NCBI GenBank assembly: GCA_934621705.1
Contig: CAKTUP010000098.1
Location: 1 to 7,463, forward strand
Length of the DNA: 7,463 nt
Direction: 5' to 3'
Origin: an uncultured Petrimonas sp.
GTDB lineage: Bacteria > Bacteroidota > Bacteroidia > Bacteroidales > Dysgonomonadaceae
The notes below the pieces were generated by a model. It was not told the origin of the DNA. It did no database searches and worked only from the letters and a program-made list of their open reading frames with translations. Positions 1-5,639 of this stretch are shown here, in pieces; the first letter of the stretch is position 1; every line of letters starts with the position of its first letter. The translations under genes and the position numbers were made by a program.

Positions 1-457
1 AGTAAACTGCCCTGCGCCCGTTTTCGTTGTATCCCCTTACGTACGGGATGTTGCTGAAATCGTAATAATCGATGTAATAATAGCGTGGATAATGCGAATT
101 GTAATAGTGGTGATGCATCCACGGATTGAAAACATTGCGGTTGACGATTACCACGAAAGCGTTTCGCAGGTTAAATGCGGAATAAACAGGTGGAAGCGTT
201 TGCACGAAAAGCCATTGCCCGTTTAAAAGATACACGAAATTTCGTGTTGCCAAATCGTAATACGTTTCAATGTCCGGGAAATAATAATAACGTGTTCCGT
301 AATAATAATCGGGAGCCCAAACCGGGTTGTAGTCGTAGTAATTGTCGTAGTAACCGCTGCCCGAGGCCCCGTAATACGATGTTCCGCAACCGGTGAAACC
401 GAGTGCCATAACCAGAGCTGCAAGAACAACCGTGAGTTTTGTGATGACTTTTTTCAT
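1..457 (-). CDS. Tyrosine-rich lipoprotein, 3' part beyond the window
   Basis: The reading frame opens with ATG at 457-455 and stays open for 152 codons to the left edge, so the C-terminus is missing. Residues 1-23 form a lipoprotein signal peptide: two lysines, a hydrophobic stretch, then F-T-G followed by Cys24, a lipobox. The mature protein is very rich in tyrosine (28 of the 152 residues, many as YY or YYY), with Asn, Asp and Pro between them. A central part (about residues 65-100) alternates aromatic and hydrophobic residues with the core N-G-Q-W, then L-P-P-x-Y; I remember similar short envelope proteins in Bacteroidota but cannot name a family. It should be anchored by lipid in the cell envelope; its function is unknown. 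It lies downstream of sufB on the same strand but is separated from it by a terminator, so it probably has its own promoter. Confidence 0.75.
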   Translation of the reverse strand, partial: MKKVITKLTVVLAALVMALGFTGCGTSYYGASGSGYYDNYYDYNPVWAPDYYYGTRYYYFPDIETYYDLATRNFVYLLNGQWLFVQTLPPVYSAFNLRNAFVVIVNRNVFNPWMHHHYYNSHYPRYYYIDYYDFSNIPYVRGYNENGRRAVY

Positions 458-517
458 TTTCGTTTTGGTTTTAAATGGTTTATACTGCTTTTGTTTGTCT
501 GTTTGACTGAAAAATAA

Positions 518-525
518 CAAAAATG
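518..525 (-). promoter_or_regulatory. Possible -7 box for the tyrosine-rich lipoprotein gene
   Basis: Read on the minus strand this is CATTTTTG, one mismatch from the Bacteroidota -7 consensus TAnnTTTG, about 60 bases upstream of the ATG at 457. No convincing -33 TTG was found at the right distance. The rest of the gap 458-615 is AT-rich and holds an 11-base palindrome, GTTCAATGAAC (585-595), that might be a protein-binding site. Weak evidence only. Confidence 0.25.
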
Positions 526-615
526 TTTAGTTTGATTAATATGTTTTTAGTTATTTCTTTATTAAGGATTTAGAGATGTGTTTTGTTCAATGAACTTACG
601 TTTTTATGCAATAAA

Positions 616-654
616 AAAATCCGTCAAGCCACCTAAAGCAGCCTGACGGATTTT
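616..654 (-). terminator. Intrinsic terminator after sufB
   Basis: An 11 bp perfect stem joins 644-654 with 616-626 around a 17-base loop; the core is TCCGTCA / TGACGGA. On the minus strand it is followed by a T-rich run (positions 619 down to 613 are A on the plus strand). It begins 33 bases after the sufB stop codon, so it should end the sufB transcript and isolate it from the lipoprotein gene beyond. The A/T flanks would also allow some termination in the other direction. Confidence 0.85.
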
Positions 655-686
655 CTAACTCATTTACCCGTAACTCGCAATGCGAA

Positions 687-2138
687 TTATCCAACGCTCC
701 CTTCCAAACTGATTTGCAGCAGTTTTTGCGCTTCAACGGCAAATTCCATCGGAAGTTTGTTCACTACTTCCTTCACGTATCCGTTCACGATCAGGCCGAT
801 GGCTTCTTCTTCGCCCAAACCGCGTTGATTGCAGTAGAAAATCTGGTCTTCGCTGATTTTCGATGTAGTGGCTTCGTGTTCCAAAATCGCTGTCGGATTC
901 TGAATATCGGTATAAGGGAAAGTGTGCGCTCCGCAATGATCGGTAAGCAGCAAACTGTCGCATTGCGAGTGGTTGCGCGCGTTGACGGCCTTCTTTGCCA
1001 CTTTCACCAGCCCGCGATAACTGTTTTGGCTGCTTCCTGCCGAAATTCCTTTGGAAACAATGCGGCTGCGCGTGTTTTTACCCAAGTGGATCATTTTTGT
1101 TCCCGTATCGGCTTGCTGGAAATTGTTGGTAACCGCCACCGAATAAAATTCGCCCACGGAGTTATCACCCGCCATAATACACGACGGATATTTCCACGTG
1201 ATGGCCGAACCGGTTTCAACCTGCGTCCACGAAATTTTTGAATTAACTCCCTTGCAAATTCCGCGTTTCGTAACAAAGTTGTAAACTCCGCCCACGCCGT
1301 TTTTATCGCCCGGATACCAGTTTTGCACCGTGGAATATTTCACTTCGGCATTATCAAGGGCAATAATTTCAACCACCGCCGCGTGCAGCTGATTTTCGTC
1401 GCGCATCGGAGCCGTACAACCTTCCAGATAGCTCACGTAAGAATTATCGTCGGCAACAATGAGCGTGCGCTCAAACTGGCCGGTGTTGGCAGCGTTGATG
1501 CGGAAATAAGTGGATAGCTCCATCGGGCAGCGACCTCCCTTTGGGATATAAACGAACGAACCGTCGCTGAAAACCGCTGAATTTAATGCTGCATAAAAAT
1601 TGTCTTTGTACGGTACCACGGTTGCTAAGTATTTCTTTACCAGATCGGGATGGTGTTTCACCGCTTCGCTAAACGAACTGAATATAATTCCTTTTTCGGC
1701 CAGCACTTCCTTGAAAGTAGTTTTAATGGAAACGCTGTCCATAACCGCATCAACGGCTACGCCGGCCAGCACTTCACGTTCGTGCAGCGGAATGCCGAGA
1801 CGTTCAAAAGTTTTCAATAATTCGGGATCAACTTCGTCCAGCGATTTTGGCGTTTTTTTGTTCGTTGGGTCTGCGTAATAAATAATGTCCTGAAAATCTA
1901 TTTCGGGAATTTTCAGATGCGCCCAGTCGGGCAATTTCATCGTCTGCCAGTAACGATAGGCTTTTAACCGGAAATCCAACAACCATTCGGGTTCGTTTTT
2001 TTTCGACGAAATCAATCGTACAACATCTTCGTTAAGCCCTTTTTCGATGGTGTATGTTTCAACATCTGTAACAAATCCGTATTTGTAATCTTGTGTGGTT
2101 AAGTCGGTTAATATCTGATCTTGATCTAATTCCTGCAT
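687..2138 (-). CDS. sufB: Fe-S cluster assembly scaffold subunit SufB
   Basis: This 483-residue protein has the full length of SufB, the cytoplasmic scaffold subunit that works with SufC (ATPase) and SufD to build iron-sulfur clusters from sulfur delivered by SufS/SufE. The sequence is intact: the SQCDSLL motif puts Cys393 at the place of the essential E. coli Cys405, and Glu420-His421-Glu422 match the E. coli Glu-His-Glu triad around 432-434. LEGCTAP (Cys241) is the other conserved cysteine segment. The N-terminal third is the usual helical part and the rest is the repetitive beta-helix core. The ATG at 2138 gives the expected family start. In most Bacteroidota that I know, sufB heads a sufBCDS operon; here a terminator follows directly and the upstream neighbour is divergent, so this copy stands alone. 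SufC and SufD must then be encoded elsewhere in the genome. Confidence 0.97.
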   Translation of the reverse strand: MQELDQDQILTDLTTQDYKYGFVTDVETYTIEKGLNEDVVRLISSKKNEPEWLLDFRLKAYRYWQTMKLPDWAHLKIPEIDFQDIIYYADPTNKKTPKSLDEVDPELLKTFERLGIPLHEREVLAGVAVDAVMDSVSIKTTFKEVLAEKGIIFSSFSEAVKHHPDLVKKYLATVVPYKDNFYAALNSAVFSDGSFVYIPKGGRCPMELSTYFRINAANTGQFERTLIVADDNSYVSYLEGCTAPMRDENQLHAAVVEIIALDNAEVKYSTVQNWYPGDKNGVGGVYNFVTKRGICKGVNSKISWTQVETGSAITWKYPSCIMAGDNSVGEFYSVAVTNNFQQADTGTKMIHLGKNTRSRIVSKGISAGSSQNSYRGLVKVAKKAVNARNHSQCDSLLLTDHCGAHTFPYTDIQNPTAILEHEATTSKISEDQIFYCNQRGLGEEEAIGLIVNGYVKEVVNKLPMEFAVEAQKLLQISLEGSVG

Positions 2139-2154
2139 GATTTATCTTGATTAT

Positions 2155-2169
2155 CGATCGCTGTGATCG
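2155..2169 (-). repeat. Short inverted repeat just upstream of sufB
   Basis: CGATC (2155-2159) and GATCG (2165-2169) form a 5 bp stem with a 5-base loop, ending 17 bases upstream of the sufB ATG. It could be a small hairpin in the mRNA leader near the translation start. It is short and may be chance. Confidence 0.35.
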
Positions 2170-2175
2170 GTTCAT

Positions 2176-2203
2176 AAAAAAGAAGAGATTTGCGTTTCTC
2201 TTC
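2176..2203 (-). promoter_or_regulatory. Leader hairpin plus T-run upstream of sufB (attenuator-like)
   Basis: On the minus strand GAAGAGA (2203-2197) pairs perfectly with TCTCTTC (2188-2182) around an 8-base loop and is followed directly by six T (2181-2176). This is the form of a weak intrinsic terminator, but it lies 38-65 bases upstream of the sufB ATG on the same strand, with no gene in front of it. It may be an attenuator or a stabilising 5' hairpin, depending on where transcription starts. Confidence 0.45.
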
Positions 2204-2208
2204 CCTTG

Positions 2209-2237
2209 ATAAACAAAGTTTATGTGGTTTTGTTTAT
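2209..2237. repeat. Inverted repeat overlapping the sufB promoter (operator candidate)
   Basis: ATAAACAAA (2209-2217) and TTTGTTTAT (2229-2237) are perfect 9 bp inverted arms separated by 11 bases. The repeat covers the proposed -7 box of sufB and lies in the 179 bp between the divergent sufB and yceI-like genes. That position and symmetry suit a dimeric regulator, for example an iron or Fe-S sensor, but no specific regulator can be named from sequence. Confidence 0.4.
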
Positions 2238-2243
2238 GCAAAA
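2214..2243 (-). promoter_or_regulatory. Candidate sufB promoter
   Basis: On the minus strand TTTTG (2243-2239) is followed after 17 bases by AAACTTTG (2221-2214), one mismatch from the Bacteroidota -7 consensus TAnnTTTG, at a spacing allowed for the -33/-7 pair. Transcription would start near 2207, giving a leader of roughly 70 bases. Confidence 0.4.
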
Positions 2244-2317
2244 TTACATCAATTTCTGAACAAAAGCCGCAGGATTTGGTTTTAAAGACGGATTAATTAA
2301 AAAAAAGAAGTAAAATT

Positions 2318-2887
2318 ATGAAAAAAGTAAGTTTATTAGTTGCATCACTGTTTTTGATGCTCGGTTTGACGGCTCAAACGAAATACTCGGTAGATAAGGC
2401 GCACGCGTCGGTGAATTTTAAAGTGAAGCATAGCGGAATAACTTTCGTTAACGGCAGTTTCACTTCGTTCGACGGAACCGTCGAAGGAGATTTAAACAGC
2501 CTGGAAAAAGCTAAGGTTGAGTTTACTGTTGATACCAAAAGTATTAACACAAGAGTTGAACCGCGCGACAATCATTTGCGCAGCGCCGATTTTTTCGATG
2601 TGGAAAAGTATCCGCAAATGAGTTTTAAAAGCACAGGAATCGAAAAAGTAGATGACAAAAGTTACAAATTAAACGGATTGCTGACCATAAAAGACGTAAC
2701 CAAACCCGTTACGTTCGACGTGAAATACGGCGGTAAAGTTGTTGGCCGCGACGGCAAGGATGTGATCGGCTTCACGGCAAAAAACACGATAAACCGCCTG
2801 GATTATAACGTTGCGTACGATCCGGATGCCGGAACGATAGGAAAAAACGTGGATATTGTGCTTTATCTGGAGTTTAAAGCGGAATAA
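2318..2887 (+). CDS. Periplasmic YceI-like lipocalin-fold protein
   Basis: The 189-residue protein has a signal peptide (residues 1-19, cut probably after LTA) and a single YceI-like domain filling the rest. Family marks are visible: the D-x-x-H start of the domain (Asp26, His29), H38-S-G-I, the R83-D-N-H-L-R-S-x-D-F-F block at 83-93, the K-Y-P-x-x-x-F segment at 97-103, and L-T-I-K-D-V-T-K-P-V at 122-131. YceI-type proteins fold as an extended eight-stranded barrel that binds long isoprenoid-like lipids in the periplasm; the ligand and role of this copy are unknown. The ATG at 2318 is preceded by an A-rich leader without a strong Shine-Dalgarno, which is normal for the phylum. It is transcribed alone, divergent from sufB, and ends in its own terminator. 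Confidence 0.93.
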   Translation: MKKVSLLVASLFLMLGLTAQTKYSVDKAHASVNFKVKHSGITFVNGSFTSFDGTVEGDLNSLEKAKVEFTVDTKSINTRVEPRDNHLRSADFFDVEKYPQMSFKSTGIEKVDDKSYKLNGLLTIKDVTKPVTFDVKYGGKVVGRDGKDVIGFTAKNTINRLDYNVAYDPDAGTIGKNVDIVLYLEFKAE

Positions 2888-2894
2888 TTCTTTG

Positions 2895-2927
2895 GTAGAA
2901 ACACGATTAATCGCGTCTCTACTTTTT
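2895..2927 (+). terminator. Palindromic terminator of the yceI-like gene
   Basis: GTAGA (2895-2899) pairs with TCTAC (2918-2922); inside, after single A/C mismatches, AC pairs with GT and the centre is the perfect palindrome CGATTAATCG (2904-2913). Five T follow (2923-2927). It starts 7 bases after the yceI-like stop codon. The right arm includes the TAG stop codon of the convergent lipoprotein gene (2921-2919). In the minus direction no T-run follows the stem, so termination should be mainly for the plus strand. Confidence 0.8.
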
Positions 2928-3782
2928 CTGTTTGGGAAAGAATTTTTGTATCACGTTATCCGGCTTCAGGATAGCCGATAAATCTTCGTAAGGAATGTCA
3001 ACATCAATCACACCCATGGAGTACGGCGCAATTTCGTACTGATTATAGGAATAGTGAATTCCTTTATCGTTGAGCCAGAAATTGTTGTTCGGAAATACTT
3101 CGTCAAGATTGAAAAAACCGATACCAATAAGCGAATCCGGAACCGTAACATTGTTCTTGGCCATCAACCGATTGATAATTATATCGGTAAGCGGCTTTTT
3201 ATAATTCGTAACAAAAATATCTTCTTCCGAAATGGTTACCAAATCGCCTAAATCTATGTTGGTGTACGTAATTCTGTGCGATCCGTGTGCGCCGCCGGTA
3301 TAATCGCTATATTCAACGGCATAACTCAACAACGAATCGTTCTGAAACATCACTTTGTTGGTGTTGTACATGTAATACCAGTACCACTGCGGCGTTTCGC
3401 CTTTGGGCAGGCGACTTTTTTCGTCGTAGTACATGTTGGAGAGCGATTTGTATTCTTCGGTGTAATGAGCGATGTAATTGTCCATCGCTTGCTGCGGCGA
3501 AAGGTTATCGAGTTGAATATCGTTGAAAAACGTTCCGATAAAAATTTGTTGTAAGCGAGTCAAATTTTCCTGATTCCCAAATTTGGAGGGATAAACAAAA
3601 CTCACTTTCACATCGGCAAAAGGCAATGTTGTGTCATTTGTTTCGAGCAATGGAATGTGCTCTTTAACGACAATACTGTCGAATGTGATTTTTGTGGATG
3701 TCTGTGCTGTTTTTTTGCAGGAAAACATTCCGATAAAAAATGCGCATACAATTAAGGTTGAGAATATTGTTGATTTTTTCAT
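2919..3782 (-). CDS. DUF3298/DUF4163 (RsiV-like) lipoprotein
   Basis: The 287-residue protein begins with a lipoprotein signal peptide: KK, a hydrophobic stretch, then M-F-S and Cys22. Two parts follow. Residues about 32-155 look like the DUF4163 (PdaC-type) domain. Residues about 160-280 look like DUF3298, with the typical Y-T-G-G-A-H-G motif at 161-167 and Y-x-x-Y-E-I-A-P-Y-x-x-G at 246-257. This architecture is found in the extracytoplasmic part of the anti-sigma factor RsiV, which binds lysozyme, and in many Bacteroidota lipoproteins of unknown role. No anti-sigma domain or transmembrane helix beyond the signal is present, so a regulatory function should not be assumed; a cell-envelope or glycan-binding role is an inference. 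The gene follows the DUF4831 gene after 34 bp and is probably last in that transcript. Confidence 0.82.
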   Translation of the reverse strand: MKKSTIFSTLIVCAFFIGMFSCKKTAQTSTKITFDSIVVKEHIPLLETNDTTLPFADVKVSFVYPSKFGNQENLTRLQQIFIGTFFNDIQLDNLSPQQAMDNYIAHYTEEYKSLSNMYYDEKSRLPKGETPQWYWYYMYNTNKVMFQNDSLLSYAVEYSDYTGGAHGSHRITYTNIDLGDLVTISEEDIFVTNYKKPLTDIIINRLMAKNNVTVPDSLIGIGFFNLDEVFPNNNFWLNDKGIHYSYNQYEIAPYSMGVIDVDIPYEDLSAILKPDNVIQKFFPKQKK

Positions 3783-3792
3783 AATTTCTTTG

Positions 3793-3820
3793 CTTCTAAT
3801 TTCTAACTTCTGATTTTCAA
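3793..3820. repeat. Heptanucleotide tandem array at the end of the DUF4831 gene
   Basis: Four consecutive 7-base units occur: CTTCTAA, TTTCTAA, CTTCTGA and the more divergent TTTTCAA. On the minus strand they read as TTAGAAG-type units. The last unit contains the TGA stop codon of the DUF4831 gene (3819-3817), and the array fills most of the 34 bp before the next gene. Confidence 0.55.
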
Positions 3821-4893
3821 TGGATTATCTGCTTTACGGCACCCAGATTAGGATAGAAAATCACCTTGACGGGCTGTTTCATATTGTCGAACATCCTTTT
3901 GGTAAGCACATCCTGCGAGCCGAACTGCACCACATCCATTTCCTGATTTTTCAGCGTTCTGTTCTTAAACTCCAGCGTGAGCTGCGCTTTGCCGGGAATA
4001 TTGTAAACCACTCCTTCGGAGAGTTTTTTTTCCAGGCGTTGCAGGTCGCGGTCAGAAAGAACGGTCTCTACTTTTGGGGTTTTGCTTTTCAACGTCAGGT
4101 AAATGGGTGCGCCGGCCAGGTTATCGGCATCCACCGGGCCGAGTTTTTCGGAAAAACGTCCGATTACCATTCGGTCGATATCTTTTTCCGTAGGAACCAC
4201 TACAATCTCCTTAGTGAAATATTCGGTTTGCGTGCTGCCGGAAAACATTTCGGTAAGCGCTTTTTCCTGGTTGTTTATCTGCTCCATCACCACTTTGTAG
4301 GCTTCACCGTCGGGCGGCATATTATCGGCTTCGCCGGTAAGAATATCGTTACGGCTTCGGCGCAGGTCGAAAATCTGTCTCGATACCAATTCCGCTTGTT
4401 TTGCTGTGGAACCCGCCATAAGTGTTTCTTCCGATAAAAATCTTCGCGGATTTACCGGTGCGGATTCCGGTGCCGGAAGTTCGAACGACGGTTCTTTTTC
4501 CATTTCCGGCTCGGCATTTATGGTGGAAATCAATCCGTCTTGCGTGAGCATCACATACGGTGCCAGCGAATTGGAGCGGAAAATAACCATAAACGAATTT
4601 TCCCGATCGGGAATTCCGCGATTGGTAATCATTACATCTTCAAACGTGTATTCCGTGCGGCTTTCGGTAATGGGTTCAACGCTCAGGTATCGCTGCGCGA
4701 ACTGATAAAATTCGCCGCGGTTGTAAACCGTTTTTTTCACTTTCAGCGTAACCACCACCGATGTTTTCGGCAGCGCGTAAACCACGCCGTAATCGTTGGC
4801 TTTTATGGCGTTCATTCGTACGGTTTGCTGCGCCTGAATGGACGCTGTGGAGAGCGAGAAAATTAGAATGGATAGAAAAATGTATCTTGTCAT
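3817..4893 (-). CDS. Secreted DUF4831 family protein
   Basis: The 358-residue protein has a cleavable signal peptide (hydrophobic 5-19, cleavage probably after Ala21 in SIQA-QQ), so it is exported to the periplasm or outer envelope; no lipobox cysteine is seen. The rest resembles the DUF4831 family, which to my knowledge is confined to Bacteroidota and has no assigned function. Characteristic segments are G-V-V-Y-A-L-P near 36-42 and a similar G-V-V-Y-N-I-P near 294-300, followed by V-Q-F-G at 322-325. Residues 128-150 are a Pro/Glu-rich linker and 160-215 look helical. The ATG at 4893 lies inside the final codons of the PIN toxin gene (ATGA overlap), which suggests coupled translation; a start further downstream would lose the signal peptide. 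The sampled stretch 4081-4140 is about 58% G+C, far richer than the toxin-antitoxin genes upstream. Confidence 0.75.
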   Translation of the reverse strand: MTRYIFLSILIFSLSTASIQAQQTVRMNAIKANDYGVVYALPKTSVVVTLKVKKTVYNRGEFYQFAQRYLSVEPITESRTEYTFEDVMITNRGIPDRENSFMVIFRSNSLAPYVMLTQDGLISTINAEPEMEKEPSFELPAPESAPVNPRRFLSEETLMAGSTAKQAELVSRQIFDLRRSRNDILTGEADNMPPDGEAYKVVMEQINNQEKALTEMFSGSTQTEYFTKEIVVVPTEKDIDRMVIGRFSEKLGPVDADNLAGAPIYLTLKSKTPKVETVLSDRDLQRLEKKLSEGVVYNIPGKAQLTLEFKNRTLKNQEMDVVQFGSQDVLTKRMFDNMKQPVKVIFYPNLGAVKQIIH

Positions 4894-5309
4894 TGTTGTA
4901 GGGTTTTCAAAAAAACGTCAGGCGTTAAAATCGGAATATGTGATTCTTTAAAGTCTTTGACATTTCTAGTGATTAAAATATTACAATCGTTTTCCAAGGC
5001 GGAAAAATACTGTAAAGAATCTTCAAAATCATTGAACTTAGAATTTAATCCTTTTTCAATGATGGGCTCAGTTAAATCACAAATGTTGGAAATGATTTTA
5101 AATTTTCGTAATTTATCTTTAACATTTTCGGCGTTGTAATATTTTGATAATACATAACTTGCTGTGGAAAAGGAAACTGCCGAGACAAATAGTTTTATTT
5201 TGTTTCTGTCGGCTAATGATGCGATTTCAGCGGCATTTTCGTAAAAAGGTTTTCGCTCGCCCAGCAAATCAATCATTATATTAGTATCAATGAAAATGTT
5301 TTGTAGCAT
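4890..5309 (-). CDS. PIN-domain toxin (type II toxin-antitoxin)
   Basis: The 139-residue protein is a single PIN domain, the RNase H-like fold of VapC-type ribonucleases that cleave RNA (often tRNA or rRNA) with Mg2+ or Mn2+. Visible marks are the N-terminal F-I-D-T-N-I-M-I-D-L-L (Asp8, Asp14), the N-D-F-E-D-S-L-Q segment with Asp94 and Asp97, and I-T-R-N-V-K-D-F ending in Asp119-Phe120. The usual central glutamate after the second strand is not obvious: the S-A-V-S-F-S-T-A-S-Y segment (43-52) has none. Its start codon overlaps the antitoxin stop by one base (TAATG), the classic toxin-antitoxin arrangement, and its stop overlaps the DUF4831 start (ATGA). A sampled stretch inside the gene (4981-5040) is only about 30% G+C, in line with horizontal gain. 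The target RNA cannot be predicted. Confidence 0.88.
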   Translation of the reverse strand: MLQNIFIDTNIMIDLLGERKPFYENAAEIASLADRNKIKLFVSAVSFSTASYVLSKYYNAENVKDKLRKFKIISNICDLTEPIIEKGLNSKFNDFEDSLQYFSALENDCNILITRNVKDFKESHIPILTPDVFLKTLQQ

Positions 5310-5560
5310 TACGAATATTTTTTTTGTAAATAATCACCGTACTCTTTTTTATAATCAAAATCTGAAGGAATTTCTATGCCTGTTTCCATGCTTTTTACAA
5401 ATGGGGTAATGGAAATTTTCTGCTTCTTATCTTCTGTTGATACTAATAATTTCAGATAAGATTCAATGATTTCGGACAAGTTTTTGTTATGAGAAGTTGC
5501 ATATTTTTGCGCTTCTTCAATGGTTGTTTTGTCCATTTTTATGTTAAGAATTGCTTCCAT
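5309..5560 (-). CDS. DUF6364-like antitoxin, ribbon-helix-helix type
   Basis: This 83-residue protein immediately precedes the PIN toxin gene and shares one base with it. Residues 4-9 (I-L-N-I-K-M) suit the DNA-binding beta strand, and 12-25 plus 28-41 suit the two helices of a ribbon-helix-helix fold, here with the helix turn T-S-H-N-K-N-L-S-E-I-I. The C-terminal tail, ending with D-Y-K-K-E-Y-G-D-Y-L, is charged and aromatic, as expected for the part that wraps around the toxin. Bacteroidota proteins of this form are labelled DUF6364 and are commonly paired with PIN toxins. It should neutralise the toxin and repress its own promoter; an imperfectly repeated palindrome upstream (5587-5599) is a plausible operator. 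The leader before the ATG is A-rich and has no Shine-Dalgarno. Confidence 0.82.
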   Translation of the reverse strand: MEAILNIKMDKTTIEEAQKYATSHNKNLSEIIESYLKLLVSTEDKKQKISITPFVKSMETGIEIPSDFDYKKEYGDYLQKKYS

Positions 5561-5586
5561 AGTTGTTTGTTTTTTAGTTTTATCCG

Positions 5587-5599
5587 TCAGACCGTCTGA
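5587..5599. promoter_or_regulatory. Palindrome upstream of the PIN antitoxin (operator candidate)
   Basis: TCAGACCGTCTGA is a 13-base perfect palindrome around a central C, 27 bases upstream of the antitoxin ATG. The same stretch is also an 8-base direct repeat with one mismatch (CCGTCAGA at 5584-5591, CCGTCTGA at 5592-5599). It lies in the only sizeable gap (77 bp) before the module and suits binding of a ribbon-helix-helix dimer or tetramer. Confidence 0.4.
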
Positions 5600-5604
5600 G
5601 TTCT

Positions 5605-5639
5605 AAATCCCAAATCCGAAATCGTAAATCCCAAATCCT
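5605..5639. repeat. Heptanucleotide tandem array at the end of pheS
   Basis: Five consecutive 7-base units run without interruption: AAATCCC, AAATCCG, AAATCGT, AAATCCC, AAATCCT. They differ only in their last two bases. The fifth unit runs into the TAG stop codon of pheS (5640-5638). On the minus strand the units read GGATTTG or close variants. Confidence 0.8.

Noticed and set aside
175..429. Small open frames on both strands near the left edge
   Set aside because: They are out-of-frame readings of the tyrosine-rich lipoprotein gene, whose TAT/TAC runs give Asn/Arg- or Ile/Thr-rich nonsense. The true frame has a signal peptide and lipobox.
714..1241. Long open frame on the plus strand opposite sufB (175 codons)
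   Set aside because: It lies wholly antisense to a perfectly conserved SufB, shows no recognisable domain, and arises from the codon bias of the real gene.
2059..2241. Upstream reading frame overlapping the start of sufB
   Set aside because: An ATG after the leader hairpin opens a frame that overlaps sufB out of phase, but it has no protein-like character and no evidence of translation. It is probably chance.
2919..3782. Anti-sigma factor RsiV
   Set aside because: Only the DUF4163/DUF3298 part is shared. There is a lipobox instead of a transmembrane anti-sigma region, and no sigma-factor gene is adjacent.
3820..4437. 205-codon open frame on the plus strand opposite the DUF4831 gene
   Set aside because: Antisense shadow: composition rich in His, Phe and Arg, no family pattern, and the other strand has a signal peptide and coherent protein.
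5605..5639. Possible CRISPR-like array
   Set aside because: The repeat unit is seven bases with no spacers, so it is a simple tandem repeat.
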